In this document: in pieces, positions 16,792 through 25,800 of the stretch
Position numbering within the stretch: position 1 is the stretch's first letter
Layout: every line of letters begins with the position of its first letter
Origin: an uncultured Anaerotignum sp.
GTDB lineage: Bacteria > Bacillota > Clostridia > Lachnospirales > Anaerotignaceae
Reading direction: 5' to 3'
DNA: 64,000 nucleotides
NCBI RefSeq assembly: GCF_934277605.1
Contig: NZ_CAKQVD010000002.1
Location: 19,672-83,671 of the forward strand
Made by a program: the position numbers and the translations under genes
Notes under the pieces: model-generated
What the model was told of the DNA's origin: nothing
The model's input: only the letters and a program-made list of their open reading frames with translations
Databases searched by the model: none

Positions 16792-18039
16792 ATGAGATAC
16801 GGGCTAATTGGCGAGAAATTAGGACACAGCTTTTCCAAAATCATACACGAACAGCTTGCGGACTATACCTATGACCTAATCCCTTTGACAAGAACGGAAT
16901 TGGATGCTTTTTTGAAGGAAAAGCAGTTTGCCGCTTTGAATGTTACCATTCCTTATAAGGAAACCGTTATTCCTTATCTGGATGAGGTAGACTCCCGTGC
17001 GCAAAGAATCGGTGCCGTAAATACCGTTGTAAACCGAAACGGTAAGCTTTGCGGCTATAATACGGATTTTTACGGATTCCGTTATCTCCTGCAAAAAAAC
17101 AACATTTGCATTGCAGGCAAAAAGGTATTGGTGCTTGGCAAGGGCGGTGCCTCCAAGGCAGTCATTGCCGTTTTGGAGGAATTGGGTGCAGCCGAAATCA
17201 TTACCGTATATTATAAGGAACACCCGCAAACCGTTACCTATGCGAAGTGCTATCAAAGCCATGCCGATGCGGAAATCATCATCAACACCACCCCTGTCGG
17301 AATGTACCCCAAGGCAGATGACTGCCCGATTGATTTGAGCCGTTTTCCCGCTTTGGAGGGGGTTGCCGATGTTGTTTATAACCCCCTGCGCACACAGCTT
17401 GTTTTGGAGGCGGAAAAGCGTGGGGTTTCTGCCGCAGGCGGCTTGGAAATGCTTGTGGCACAGGCAAAATATGCCGTAGAGATTTTTCTGGATACACAGC
17501 TTCCCGATTCCCGCATTGCCGAAATCAATGCGGATTTGCTGAAGGAACGCTCCAATCTGGTGCTGATTGGCATGAGCGGCGGCGGCAAAAGCACAATCGG
17601 CAGGCTGGCGGCAGAAAAATTAGGGAAAACCTTTGTGGATACGGATGAACGCATTTTGGAACGCATCGGAATGTCCATTGCCGATTTCTTCGCCAAGGAG
17701 GGCGAGCCTGCCTTCCGTGAAATCGAAACGAAGGTGCTCCATGAGCTTTCCTCTCAAAATAACCTTGTCATTTCCACAGGCGGCGGCATTATCAAAAACC
17801 CCTTGAACGTGGAATATCTCAAGCGCAACGGCAGATTGATTTGGCTGAAGCGTGATGCAAATTTACTGGAAAGCGGCAACGGCAGGCCACTCGCCCCCGA
17901 CCAAGCGGCAGCGCAAAAGCTTTATCAGGAGCGTCTGCCTCTTTATACAGCGGCGGCAGAGGCCATTGCGGAAAACAACAGCACCCTTGCGGAAGGCGTA
18001 GCCGCTGTTTTGCAGGCCTATGAAGCCCTTTTAAAATAA
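16792..18039 (+). CDS. Fused shikimate dehydrogenase - shikimate kinase
   Basis: The 415-residue protein joins two consecutive-to-nearby shikimate-pathway activities. Residues 1 to about 250 are AroE: GLIGEKLGHSFSKIIHE, NVTIPYKE with catalytic Lys56, GAVNTVV, GYNTDFYGF with Asp92, the NADP loop VLGKGGASKAV and INTTPVGMYP. Residues about 252-415 are AroK: P-loop GMSGGGKST (260-268), VDTDERI, FRXXE-type region EPAFREIETKV, STGGGI and NGRPLAPDQ. The kinase part directly uses the dehydrogenase product shikimate. Ribosome site GAGGTGA precedes the ATG. AroE's glycine loop reads GKGGASK instead of the usual GAGGAAR, which may affect cofactor choice. Confidence 0.93.
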   Translation: MRYGLIGEKLGHSFSKIIHEQLADYTYDLIPLTRTELDAFLKEKQFAALNVTIPYKETVIPYLDEVDSRAQRIGAVNTVVNRNGKLCGYNTDFYGFRYLLQKNNICIAGKKVLVLGKGGASKAVIAVLEELGAAEIITVYYKEHPQTVTYAKCYQSHADAEIIINTTPVGMYPKADDCPIDLSRFPALEGVADVVYNPLRTQLVLEAEKRGVSAAGGLEMLVAQAKYAVEIFLDTQLPDSRIAEINADLLKERSNLVLIGMSGGGKSTIGRLAAEKLGKTFVDTDERILERIGMSIADFFAKEGEPAFREIETKVLHELSSQNNLVISTGGGIIKNPLNVEYLKRNGRLIWLKRDANLLESGNGRPLAPDQAAAQKLYQERLPLYTAAAEAIAENNSTLAEGVAAVLQAYEALLK

Positions 18040-18051
18040 AAAAGCATAAGC

Positions 18052-18084
18052 AAAAAGTCCTCCTTTTATCAGGGAGGACTTTTC
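18052..18084 (+). terminator. Terminator of the aroE-aroK gene
   Basis: AAAAAGTCCTCC and GGGAGGACTTTTC form a 10 bp stem with loop TTTTATCA and a T-run. Confidence 0.88.
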
Positions 18085-18153
18085 TATAAATAATAAGAGG
18101 GACTATCTTTCGTAGCTTTCGTTTTTCTTTCTTTTCATCTGTGCTTTTCGCTG

Positions 18154-18585
18154 TCATTCGTGATGATGTCTTTCATCAACATCATTCACAGGCGGCTCCA
18201 GCCCGTCAATCACAATGTCATTCTTCTGTGCATAATCCCACAGTGCCGCCCGCAGTGCTTCCTCTGCCAAACAGGAACAGTGAACTTTTACAGGGGGCAG
18301 GCCATCCAACGCCTCCATAACCGCTTTATTGGTTACCTCCAAGGCCTCTTGGATACTCTTTCCCTTTACCAGCTCCGTTGCCATAGAGCTTGTCGCAACT
18401 GCGGCACCACAGCCAAAGGTCTTAAATTTCGCATCTACGATTTTTCCATCCTCAATCTGCAAATATACCTTCATAATATCGCCGCACTTCATATTGCCGA
18501 CCTGCCCAACGCCGCTGGCATTCTCAATTTCGCCTACATTTCTCGGGTTCATAAAATGATCCATTACCTTTTCGCTGTATTCCAT
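18154..18585 (-). CDS. nifU: Fe-S cluster scaffold protein, NifU/IscU type
   Basis: The 143-residue scaffold receives sulfur from the cysteine desulfurase encoded just upstream and builds iron-sulfur clusters. The three cluster cysteines and the labile Asp are present: MKCGDIMKVYL, TFGCGAAVATSS and HCSCLAEEALRAAL. Only the IscU-like N-terminal NifU domain is present; the ferredoxin-like and C-terminal NifU domains of nitrogen fixers are absent. The tail DERHHHE is His-rich. It follows nifS by 59 bases and is probably the last gene of the nifS-nifU unit. No terminator is obvious behind it. Confidence 0.93.
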   Translation of the reverse strand: MEYSEKVMDHFMNPRNVGEIENASGVGQVGNMKCGDIMKVYLQIEDGKIVDAKFKTFGCGAAVATSSMATELVKGKSIQEALEVTNKAVMEALDGLPPVKVHCSCLAEEALRAALWDYAQKNDIVIDGLEPPVNDVDERHHHE

Positions 18586-18644
18586 TTCTAAATCCTCCTC
18601 AGTAATTCAAACTCTCTTTTCTGTCCTTTTCTAAAACGCTTTTC

Positions 18645-19817
18645 TCATGCTTTGTTTCCCGGATAAACAGGAGACATATCTCTCAATCTCTGCACCAATG
18701 CAGGCAGCTTTTCCAAAATATAATCCACCTGCTCCTCTGTATTTTCTCTGTCCATGGTCAGCCGCAGGGAGCCGTGTGCAATTTCATGGGGCAAGCCAAT
18801 GGCCATCAGCACATGGGAGGGATCCAAGGAGCCGGATGTGCAGGCAGAGCCACTGGAGGCAGCAATGCCCAGTGCATCCAACAGCAGCAGCATGGATTCG
18901 CCTTCAATATAGGCAAAGGAAATGTTGCAGTTGCCGGGCAAGCGGTCAGTCGGGTGTCCGTTCAGGCGGCTGTCCGGAATCCTTTCCAAAATACCGTGAA
19001 TCAGCTTATCTCGCAATGCCACCAATTTCTTCGTTGTTTCCTCCATCTCAGCAACCGCCAATTCCGCAGCCTTTCCCAATCCAACAATGCCTGCGATATT
19101 TTCTGTGCCGGCACGCAGCTTCTTTTCCTGTGCGCCGCCGAAAATCAGTGGTGTAATGCTTACGCCCTTGCGGATATAAATGGCACCGATTCCCTTTGGT
19201 GCGCCCAGCTTGTGTCCGCTCATAGAAAGCAGGTCAATGTGCATTTTCTCAACATCAATCGGCACATGCCCGACAGCCTGTACGGCATCTGTATGGAAGA
19301 AAATACCATGCTTTTTCGCAATTTCGCCAATCTGCTCGATAGGCTGAATCGTACCGATTTCGTTGTTTGCAAACATAACGGAAATCAAAACGGTTTCGGG
19401 GCGGATGGCATTTTCCAATTCCTCCAAGGAAATTTTGCCGTCTGCGTCCACATTCAAATAGGTTACCTCCACGCCCTGCTTTTCCAAAAATTCTGCGGTG
19501 TGCAAAATGGCGTGATGCTCAATCTTTGTTGTAATGATGTGCTTTTTTTCCTTTTTGCTTGCGTTGACAATGCCACGCAAAGCCATGTTGTCGCTTTCGG
19601 AGCCGCCCGCTGTGAAATAAATCTCATCCGGTGCCGCACCGATGGCAGCCGCAACCTTCGCTCTCGCCTGCTCCAGTGCCTTTTTGCTTTCCTTCGCAAT
19701 GCTGTAAATGCTCGATGCGTTGCCGTAATATTCTCTAAAGTAAGGAAGAATCTCCTGCAAAACCTCTTCTCTTACGGGTGTTGTTGCTGCGTTATCAAAG
19801 TAATATTTTGTCGGCAT
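18645..19817 (-). CDS. nifS: Cysteine desulfurase, NifS type
   Basis: The 390-residue PLP enzyme removes sulfur from cysteine for Fe-S cluster assembly. Landmarks are YFDNAATTPVR, the His stack IEHHAILHT, FHTDAVQAVGH, the PLP Lys203 in SMSGHKLGAPKG and the active-site Cys326 in the loop SSGSACTSGS, a class I (NifS/IscS) loop. The gene is followed by nifU, and a good promoter lies at 19880-19908. An XRE regulator is divergent from it, 326 bases away; no IscR is present. Confidence 0.95.
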   Translation of the reverse strand: MPTKYYFDNAATTPVREEVLQEILPYFREYYGNASSIYSIAKESKKALEQARAKVAAAIGAAPDEIYFTAGGSESDNMALRGIVNASKKEKKHIITTKIEHHAILHTAEFLEKQGVEVTYLNVDADGKISLEELENAIRPETVLISVMFANNEIGTIQPIEQIGEIAKKHGIFFHTDAVQAVGHVPIDVEKMHIDLLSMSGHKLGAPKGIGAIYIRKGVSITPLIFGGAQEKKLRAGTENIAGIVGLGKAAELAVAEMEETTKKLVALRDKLIHGILERIPDSRLNGHPTDRLPGNCNISFAYIEGESMLLLLDALGIAASSGSACTSGSLDPSHVLMAIGLPHEIAHGSLRLTMDRENTEEQVDYILEKLPALVQRLRDMSPVYPGNKA

Positions 19818-19879
19818 AAGAAAACTCCTCTCAATCTCTTTTATATATCATAGTATGTTTATATGTTTTATGTGATTTG

Positions 19880-19908
19880 AATATAGCATTATTTCTGGTA
19901 TATGTCAA
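19880..19908 (-). promoter_or_regulatory. Promoter of nifS-nifU
   Basis: On the minus strand TTGACA (19903-19908) and TATATT (19880-19885) are 17 bases apart, near consensus. The leader of about 55 bases is very AT-rich. The remaining gap to 20144 holds only the XRE control signals described separately. Confidence 0.7.
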
Positions 19909-20096
19909 TAAATTTTTTCATTTTTCTCAATAAAATTTCCATTTTTCGATTTTTCTTTGAAAAACGCAGATAACTTCACATTCCGCAAAATTTCGTTAAG
20001 ATTTTCTTTGTATCTGTGGTCTTGTCTTTTCCCGTCAAAAATTTATCCGTATAATAAATATTGTTATGAGGAGATACTCTATATGTTCCTATCGTG

Positions 20097-20113
20097 CGAA
20101 AAAATCGTTTTCG
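20097..20113. promoter_or_regulatory. Candidate operator of the XRE regulator
   Basis: CGAAAA-AATCG-TTTTCG is a 6-base inverted repeat between a TATAAT at 20050-20055 and the start codon at 20144. The overlapping decamer TTTCGTTAAG at 20109-20118 also occurs at 19991-20000. Autorepression is a guess from placement. Confidence 0.35.
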
Positions 20114-20143
20114 TTAAGTCTTGAGTCGAAGAAGAGGTGCATT

Positions 20144-20569
20144 ATGGAATTTAAAGATCGTTTGAAGGCACTGAGAAAAGAAAAAAAATTAACACAGGTC
20201 AAATTAGGCGAAATGCTCAACTATGGCTATACGGCGATTGCAAACTATGAATCCGGACGTAACCAACCCTCCATTCCCGATTTAAAAAAAATCGCTTCTA
20301 TCTTCAATGTATCCATGGATTATTTGTTGGGTGTCAATGATATCCGCTATCCCTATGTGATTGATGATGAAACAGCCAAGTTCAATGAATTTCGCCGCTA
20401 TTACAGTATGCTTGAGGAAGAAAGCAAGGATGATTTGCTGCTGTATATGGAATTTCTGATTAACCGGCAGGCTCGCATGAAGCCTATCCCCGATATCAAA
20501 TATGAAGATTATGATTTAAAGCCCACAGTGCAAAAGGCGGCGCAAGAGCCTGTGGATTATCAAAAATGA
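20144..20569 (+). CDS. XRE-family (Cro/C1-type HTH) regulator
   Basis: The 141-residue protein has a helix-turn-helix at about 5-60 (FKDRLKALRKEKKLTQVKLG, then YTAIANYESGRNQPSIPDLKKIASIFNVSMDYLLG), like SinR and SOS-type Firmicute regulators. A short C-terminal helical part (about 75-141) gives no recognisable ligand domain. GAGGTG before 20144 rejects 26 upstream codons. It is divergent from nifS and convergent with the SUFU-domain gene, with a shared terminator. Targets are unknown. Confidence 0.88.
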   Translation: MEFKDRLKALRKEKKLTQVKLGEMLNYGYTAIANYESGRNQPSIPDLKKIASIFNVSMDYLLGVNDIRYPYVIDDETAKFNEFRRYYSMLEEESKDDLLLYMEFLINRQARMKPIPDIKYEDYDLKPTVQKAAQEPVDYQK

Positions 20570-20577
20570 GCAATCAA

Positions 20578-20622
20578 AAAAAGAGTATGAAATGCGTTTT
20601 TTCGCTTCATACTCTTTTTTTC
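20578..20622. terminator. Bidirectional terminator between XRE and SUFU genes
   Basis: AAAAAGAGTATGAA and TTCATACTCTTTTTTT pair perfectly over 14 bases around a GCGTTTTTTCGC-like loop. It ends both the XRE transcript and the 14-kb leftward run of genes. Confidence 0.9.
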
Positions 20623-20629
20623 TGCGTTT

Positions 20630-21367
20630 TTATTTTTCTTCCTCTGCACAAACATTCGGTCTGTCCGGGAAGACAATCATGCCGTATCCGTTCAGTGCGG
20701 AAAGCTTTTGCAGCAAGGCCTCTGTGCCTGCTGTTTTCTGATATTCCATCTCTTCTTTATACAAGGGAATCACGCAATACATATTGATTTGCGTATCATC
20801 CTCTGTGCGAAACATACTGATGTTTTCCTGCAAGGCTCCCAGCATAGCGCCGCACAGCTTTGTGCTTTCGTCATAAGGGACACATTCCGCAGAATTTGGC
20901 AGGGTATGCCCCCACCCAAGCCATGTTTTAAATTCATGGGGAAATCTTGCCAGATATTTCATCAGGCGCACCGGCCACCAAAGCGCATCCGGCACATCCG
21001 CATCTGTTTCATAGCCCGTCAGAATGTCCCATTCGGCAGGCAAAAACAGCAGCAGCTCCGCACGCTCCAAGTCCTTATATTTGGGCAAAAATTCCTTTGG
21101 CAGCTTCATGGGCATTGCACTCATGCCTGCGGTATAAAGCACATGAAAATCCTTCTTTGTGGGTGCCTTCATCACAAACACATTCACACTCAAAAATTCG
21201 GAATCAATCTCCCGATATACTCTTGTCACACGATGGGGAAACAGCCCCTCCATATGCTGACAAATCTCACGTTCATAGGGTGTAACCGTCGCAGGACGGC
21301 GTTCTGTTCTTTCTTCCAATTCTCCGTATTCATAAACGGAATTTTCGATTTTCTTTTCCTCCGCCAT
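20630..21367 (-). CDS. Suppressor-of-fused (SUFU) domain protein
   Basis: The 245-residue protein contains a bacterial SUFU domain: VNVFVMKAPTKKDFHVLYTAGM, ERAELLLFLPAEWDI, WPVRLMKYLARFPHEFKTWL and HTLPNSAE. Bacterial members are often found near toxin immunity loci or as solitary proteins and have no settled function. Here it lies two bases behind ftsY, at the end of the division/secretion gene run, which implies co-transcription. No toxin-like gene is next to it. There is no signal peptide or membrane segment. Confidence 0.82.
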   Translation of the reverse strand: MAEEKKIENSVYEYGELEERTERRPATVTPYEREICQHMEGLFPHRVTRVYREIDSEFLSVNVFVMKAPTKKDFHVLYTAGMSAMPMKLPKEFLPKYKDLERAELLLFLPAEWDILTGYETDADVPDALWWPVRLMKYLARFPHEFKTWLGWGHTLPNSAECVPYDESTKLCGAMLGALQENISMFRTEDDTQINMYCVIPLYKEEMEYQKTAGTEALLQKLSALNGYGMIVFPDRPNVCAEEEK

Positions 21368-21369
21368 GC

Positions 21370-22878
21370 TTAGTCCTCCCTTCCGAACAATGCGCCAGCA
21401 AATTCAGCCGCATCAAATTTCTGCAAATCATGAATCCCTTCCCCGACACCGATATAGCGCACAGGAATCTGCAGCTCACTCTTAATGGCAACCACAATGC
21501 CGCCCTTGGCTGTGCCGTCCAGCTTTGTCAGCACAATGCCTGTAATCTCGGCAACCTCCTGGAACAGCTTTGCCTGCTGCAAGGCATTCTGTCCCGTTGT
21601 GGCATCCAGCACCAGATAAACCTCTCTGTGTGCCGCAGGATATTCCCGCTCAATGACACGGGCAATCTTTTTCAATTCCTCCATCAGATTCTTCTTGTTG
21701 TGCAGACGCCCTGCCGTATCGCAAATCAAAAGGTCTGTGTTCTGCTTTCTTGCCTCATGCACCGCATCATAAACCACTGCCGCAGGATCGGAATTTTCCT
21801 CATGCTTAATGACCGCAATATCGGAACGCTCGCCCCAGATTTCCAACTGGTCAATCGCTGCCGCACGGAAGGTATCCGCCGCCGCCAGAAGAACGGACTT
21901 TCCCTCCTCCTTGAAGTTATGCGCCAGCTTACCGATGGTGGTTGTCTTGCCGACACCATTGACACCAATCACAAGCAAAACGGAAGGCGAAGGCAGGTTT
22001 TCCTCCTCCTGCGCCCCCTCCTGCAAAATTTCCGTAATTTCATCAATCAGCATATCCTTAATAACCGCAGGATCGGTTGCATGCTCCCTTTTCACTCTCT
22101 TGCGGAGGTTTTCCACAATATCCATCGTGGTCTGCACCCCCATATCCGCCATAATGAGTGCTTCCTCCAGCTCCTCAAACAGGTCCTCATCAATCTTGGT
22201 AAACGCACCCAAAACACCGTCTACGCCGCCCAGAATGTTCTTCCTGGTTTTATCCAAGCCTGCCTTCAGCTTGGCAAAAAAGCCCATTTTTGCAGGCTTT
22301 TCCTCAGCAAGTGCTTCTTCTTTTGCAGTGGCTTCTTCTTTCGCAGGGGCTTCTTCCTTCGCAGGTGCCTCCTCCTTCGTCAGCTCCTCGGCAACCTCAT
22401 CTGCCAGTGCCTCCACAAAGGCCTTGCCCTCCTCATCGGTATCGGCAGTGAAAACCTCGCCTTTCTCTGTCGCAACAATGACTTCATCCTCTGCCAAGGG
22501 CTTTTCCGCAAGAATTTCCCCCGCAAGATCTGTCAATTCCTCCAGAAGTGCTTCCGCCTCCGCTTCGCTTTCCGCCGTCAAAATCTCTGTGCCGTCTGCA
22601 TCCGCAAGGGTAATCTCAATTTCCTCCTGCGGCTCCTCCTTTGCATCCTCCCGATACAAAATATCCTCTCCGGCACGGTCAATCTGAATCTCCTCCTCAT
22701 CCATTGCCACATGGACAGCAGTATTCATATCCTGATTTTCCTCCACCTCCAGAACAATATCCGCATCCGGTGCAGTCGTTTCAACCTCAAGGCCCTCCAA
22801 CTCAACAACACCCTCCTGCGGCTCTGCCTTCGGCTCCTCTGTGGTGGTTTTTTTCTTAAAAAAATCAAATAAACCCAT
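21370..22878 (-). CDS. ftsY: Signal recognition particle receptor FtsY
   Basis: The 502-residue GTPase docks SRP-ribosome complexes at the membrane. An acidic A-domain (about 1-195) with an amphipathic start GLFDFFKKK precedes the NG domain: four-helix N part at about 200-290, GVNGVGKTTTIGKLA (P-loop), DTFRAAAIDQL, DTAGRLHNKK, LVLDATTGQNA and TKLDGTAKGG, then GVGEGIHDLQKFD. The acidic part has four KEEAPA-like hexapeptides (168-192). FtsY is usually about 300-330 residues without such an extension. It follows smc by 19 bases, a common Firmicute pair. Confidence 0.96.
   Translation of the reverse strand: MGLFDFFKKKTTTEEPKAEPQEGVVELEGLEVETTAPDADIVLEVEENQDMNTAVHVAMDEEEIQIDRAGEDILYREDAKEEPQEEIEITLADADGTEILTAESEAEAEALLEELTDLAGEILAEKPLAEDEVIVATEKGEVFTADTDEEGKAFVEALADEVAEELTKEEAPAKEEAPAKEEATAKEEALAEEKPAKMGFFAKLKAGLDKTRKNILGGVDGVLGAFTKIDEDLFEELEEALIMADMGVQTTMDIVENLRKRVKREHATDPAVIKDMLIDEITEILQEGAQEEENLPSPSVLLVIGVNGVGKTTTIGKLAHNFKEEGKSVLLAAADTFRAAAIDQLEIWGERSDIAVIKHEENSDPAAVVYDAVHEARKQNTDLLICDTAGRLHNKKNLMEELKKIARVIEREYPAAHREVYLVLDATTGQNALQQAKLFQEVAEITGIVLTKLDGTAKGGIVVAIKSELQIPVRYIGVGEGIHDLQKFDAAEFAGALFGRED
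22306..22377 (-). repeat. Tandem hexapeptide-coding repeat in ftsY
   Basis: Four 18-base units encode KEEAPA, KEEAPA, KEEATA and KEEALA. Such units can vary in number by slippage; they lie in the flexible acidic linker, so copy changes should be tolerated. Confidence 0.8.
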
Positions 22879-22897
22879 TTTTTTCTCCTTCTAACCT

Positions 22898-25800
22898 TTA
22901 TGCTGTAATACTTTTTTCCGCCTCCGAAAAATCAACGGAAATCAATTTGGAAATGCCCTTCTCCTGCATGGTCACGCCATAAAGCACATCTGCATACTCC
23001 ATGGTACCCTTTCTGTGCGTAATGACAATAAACTGTGTTTCTGCCGCAAATTTTTTCAAATATTGCGCAAAGCGGCTGACATTGGCATCATCCAACGCCG
23101 CCTCGATCTCATCCAGAATACAGAAGGGAGAGGGCTTCATCTTCAATATGGAAAACAAAATCGCAATCGCAGTCAGCGCACGCTCTCCGCCGGAAAGCAG
23201 CTGCATATTCTGCAAATTTTTCCCCGGGGGCTGTGCCACAATCTCAATCGGGGATTCCAAAACATGCGCCGTATCCGTCAGCCGCAGCTCTGCCCTGCCG
23301 CCGCCAAACATTTCTCGGAACACCTCGCTGAAGTTTTCGGAAATGACACCGAACTGCTCTCGGAACTGCTTTTCCATCAAAACGGAAAGCTCCTCGATAA
23401 TCTGCCGCAGCTTTTCCTCTGCCGCCAAAATATCCTCTCTCTGTGCAGTCAGGAACGTAAAGCGCTCCTTAACCTCCTTATACTGCTCAATCGCACCGAC
23501 ATTGACATCCCCTAAAGCACGGATTTTTCCCTTCCATTCCTTAACGGAAATCTGCTCCCGCTCCTTCGGCAAGCCTGCCGTATATTCCTGCGCCATCCGC
23601 AGTGTCATTTCATATTCCTCCCACATCTGTGTGGTCAATCTCTGTTTTTCTTCCTCCAGCCTTTCCTTTTTGGAGGAAATGCGAAGCTGTTCATTTTCCA
23701 GCCTGTTCGCCGTTTCCTTCCATTCCGCCGCCTTTGCTTCCGCCTGTGCCGCCTGCTCTGCGGTCTGCTGCTTTTCCGCCGCCGTTTCATTCAGCCTGTC
23801 CTGCAAAATCTCCGCCTGCCGCTGCAATTCGTCTGCTCTTTGCTGCAAAATCGTCTGCTGTTCTAAGCGCAGGTCAGTATTTTTTTCATAGACTGCCGCC
23901 TGCTCTGCTGCCTTTTTCTGCTCCTGCCGTAAGGTGCTTTGCTCCTCCCGCAAGCGCAGCAGCTCCTCCTCCAAGCTGTATACCTTCTGCCCAACGGAAG
24001 AAAGCACAATCTTCTTCTGCGTGATTTCCTCCATCAGAATATCCTTTTCTTCCTTGCCGCCCGTCAGGCTGTCTTGGAAGGCAGTCAGCTTTTCATTCGC
24101 CTGCTCCATCGCCTCCTCGGAGGATGCCGCCTTCTCCCGCAAGGCCGCAATCTCCCTCTCGGCATTTTCGGTCTGCTCTGCCAGTTGCTTTTCCTCCAGC
24201 TCCAAAAGGGAAAGCCTTTCGGCTGTCTCCCGTTGCTCTGCCAAGGTCTTTTCCGTCTCCTCGCCGTTCCTGCTGACCAAAACGCCTTGTAGCTCCATTT
24301 TTTTCTCAATGGTTTCCTGCTCAATCTCCTGCAAATCCTCATTTGCAAGTGCAAGTCTCTCTCTCAGCTCTTGAACCGTCTTGGTGGCTGCTTGCAGGCT
24401 TTCCCGCAAATTGCGGATTTCTCTGCTCCTGCTGAATACATGCAATGCCCTTTTCTGCTGTGAGCCACCCGTCATTGCACCGCCGGGGTTCAAAATATCC
24501 CCCTCCAAAGTCACAATTTTATATTGATGGCGATATTTTTTTGCCAGCTGTACGGCTCTGTCCAGATTTTCCACAACCAAAATCCGCCCCAGCAAATATA
24601 ACGCAAGCTGTCGGAATTTTTCCTCAAAGGAAACCAAATCATACGCCGTACCAATCACGCCGATTTCTGCCAAAATCCCATGCCGATCCTCCAACGCTCT
24701 GCCCTTGATGGCTGTCACAGGCAGAAAGGTTGCTCTGCCCAAATTTCGCTTTTTCAGATAGCCGATGGCATCTCTTGCATTTTCCTCGGTTTCGGTTACA
24801 ATGTTCTGCAAAGCACCGCCAAGCGCCGCCTCAATCGCAGTTTCATAGGCCTCCTCCACCTTCAAAAGCTGGCCGACTGCACCGCAAATCCCTCTTTCCT
24901 TCGCATCTGCCAAATTCAGCAGACTTTTCACGCTGTTATAATAGCCCTCATGCTCCCGCTCCATTTCGGATAACAGGGAGAGCCGAGATTGCAGCTCCGA
25001 GCTGCGTTTTTCCTGCGTGGAAAGGCTTGTCTCCGCCTTCTGCTTCTCCTGTTGGGCATGGGCTTTGTTCTGCTCCAAGGCAGTCAGCTCCTGCTGCAAA
25101 TAGCGCAGTTGCTCCTGCCGTTCCTTCTCCTGCTGCTCCAACGCCTGCAAATGCACCGTGAATTGATGCAGTCTGCTTTCCGTATGCTCCTTTTCGGCAA
25201 AAAGCTGGTCCCTTCTGGCAAGAAACTGCTCCCTCATTGCCTCCCGCTTGGAGATTTCCCCCTTCGTCTCTGTGCCAATGCGAATTTGCTCAAAAATTTC
25301 ATCCTTGAAGGATTCCACCTGTGTTTCATCCCGGTGCAGTGCAGTGCTGAGGGAGGCATATTTTTCCTGCAAGGCCTCCAATTCCTCCTGCCTTGCATCC
25401 ATTTCCAGCTTCAGCCCTGCCATCTTGCTGTGGCAAAGCTCCTGCTCCGCCTCATTTTCGGCTTGCTTTTTTGCCTTTTCCGTCAATTCGCCTGCAATAC
25501 GGCTGCGGTTTGCCTCATCATTGGCACGCTGCTCCTCCCGCAGACGAATTTCGCCCTCGGTCTTTTCCGATTCGGCACGCAGCTCCGTCATTGTCTCATT
25601 CTGCTGCTGCAAAAGAACATCCAGCTTCTCATTTTTCTCTCGGAAGGAAATGGCTCTTTCTTTCTCCTCTGCATTTTTTGCAAGGCTTTGCGAAAGCTGC
25701 TCTGCGGCAGCTGTCTCCGCCTGCCGCAGTGACTCCCATTCGCCGCCGATTCTCTCCAAATCTCTGCAAAAGGCAACCGTTTCTGCCTGCTTCAGCTGCT

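Noticed and set aside
22306..22377. Regular repeat suggestive of a CRISPR-like array
   Set aside because: The 18-base units are contiguous, in frame and encode KEEAxA inside ftsY; there are no spacers.
21430..22872. 480-codon plus-strand frame over ftsY
   Set aside because: Mirror of ftsY codon use (Leu, Cys, Phe-rich); no motif and no start signal.
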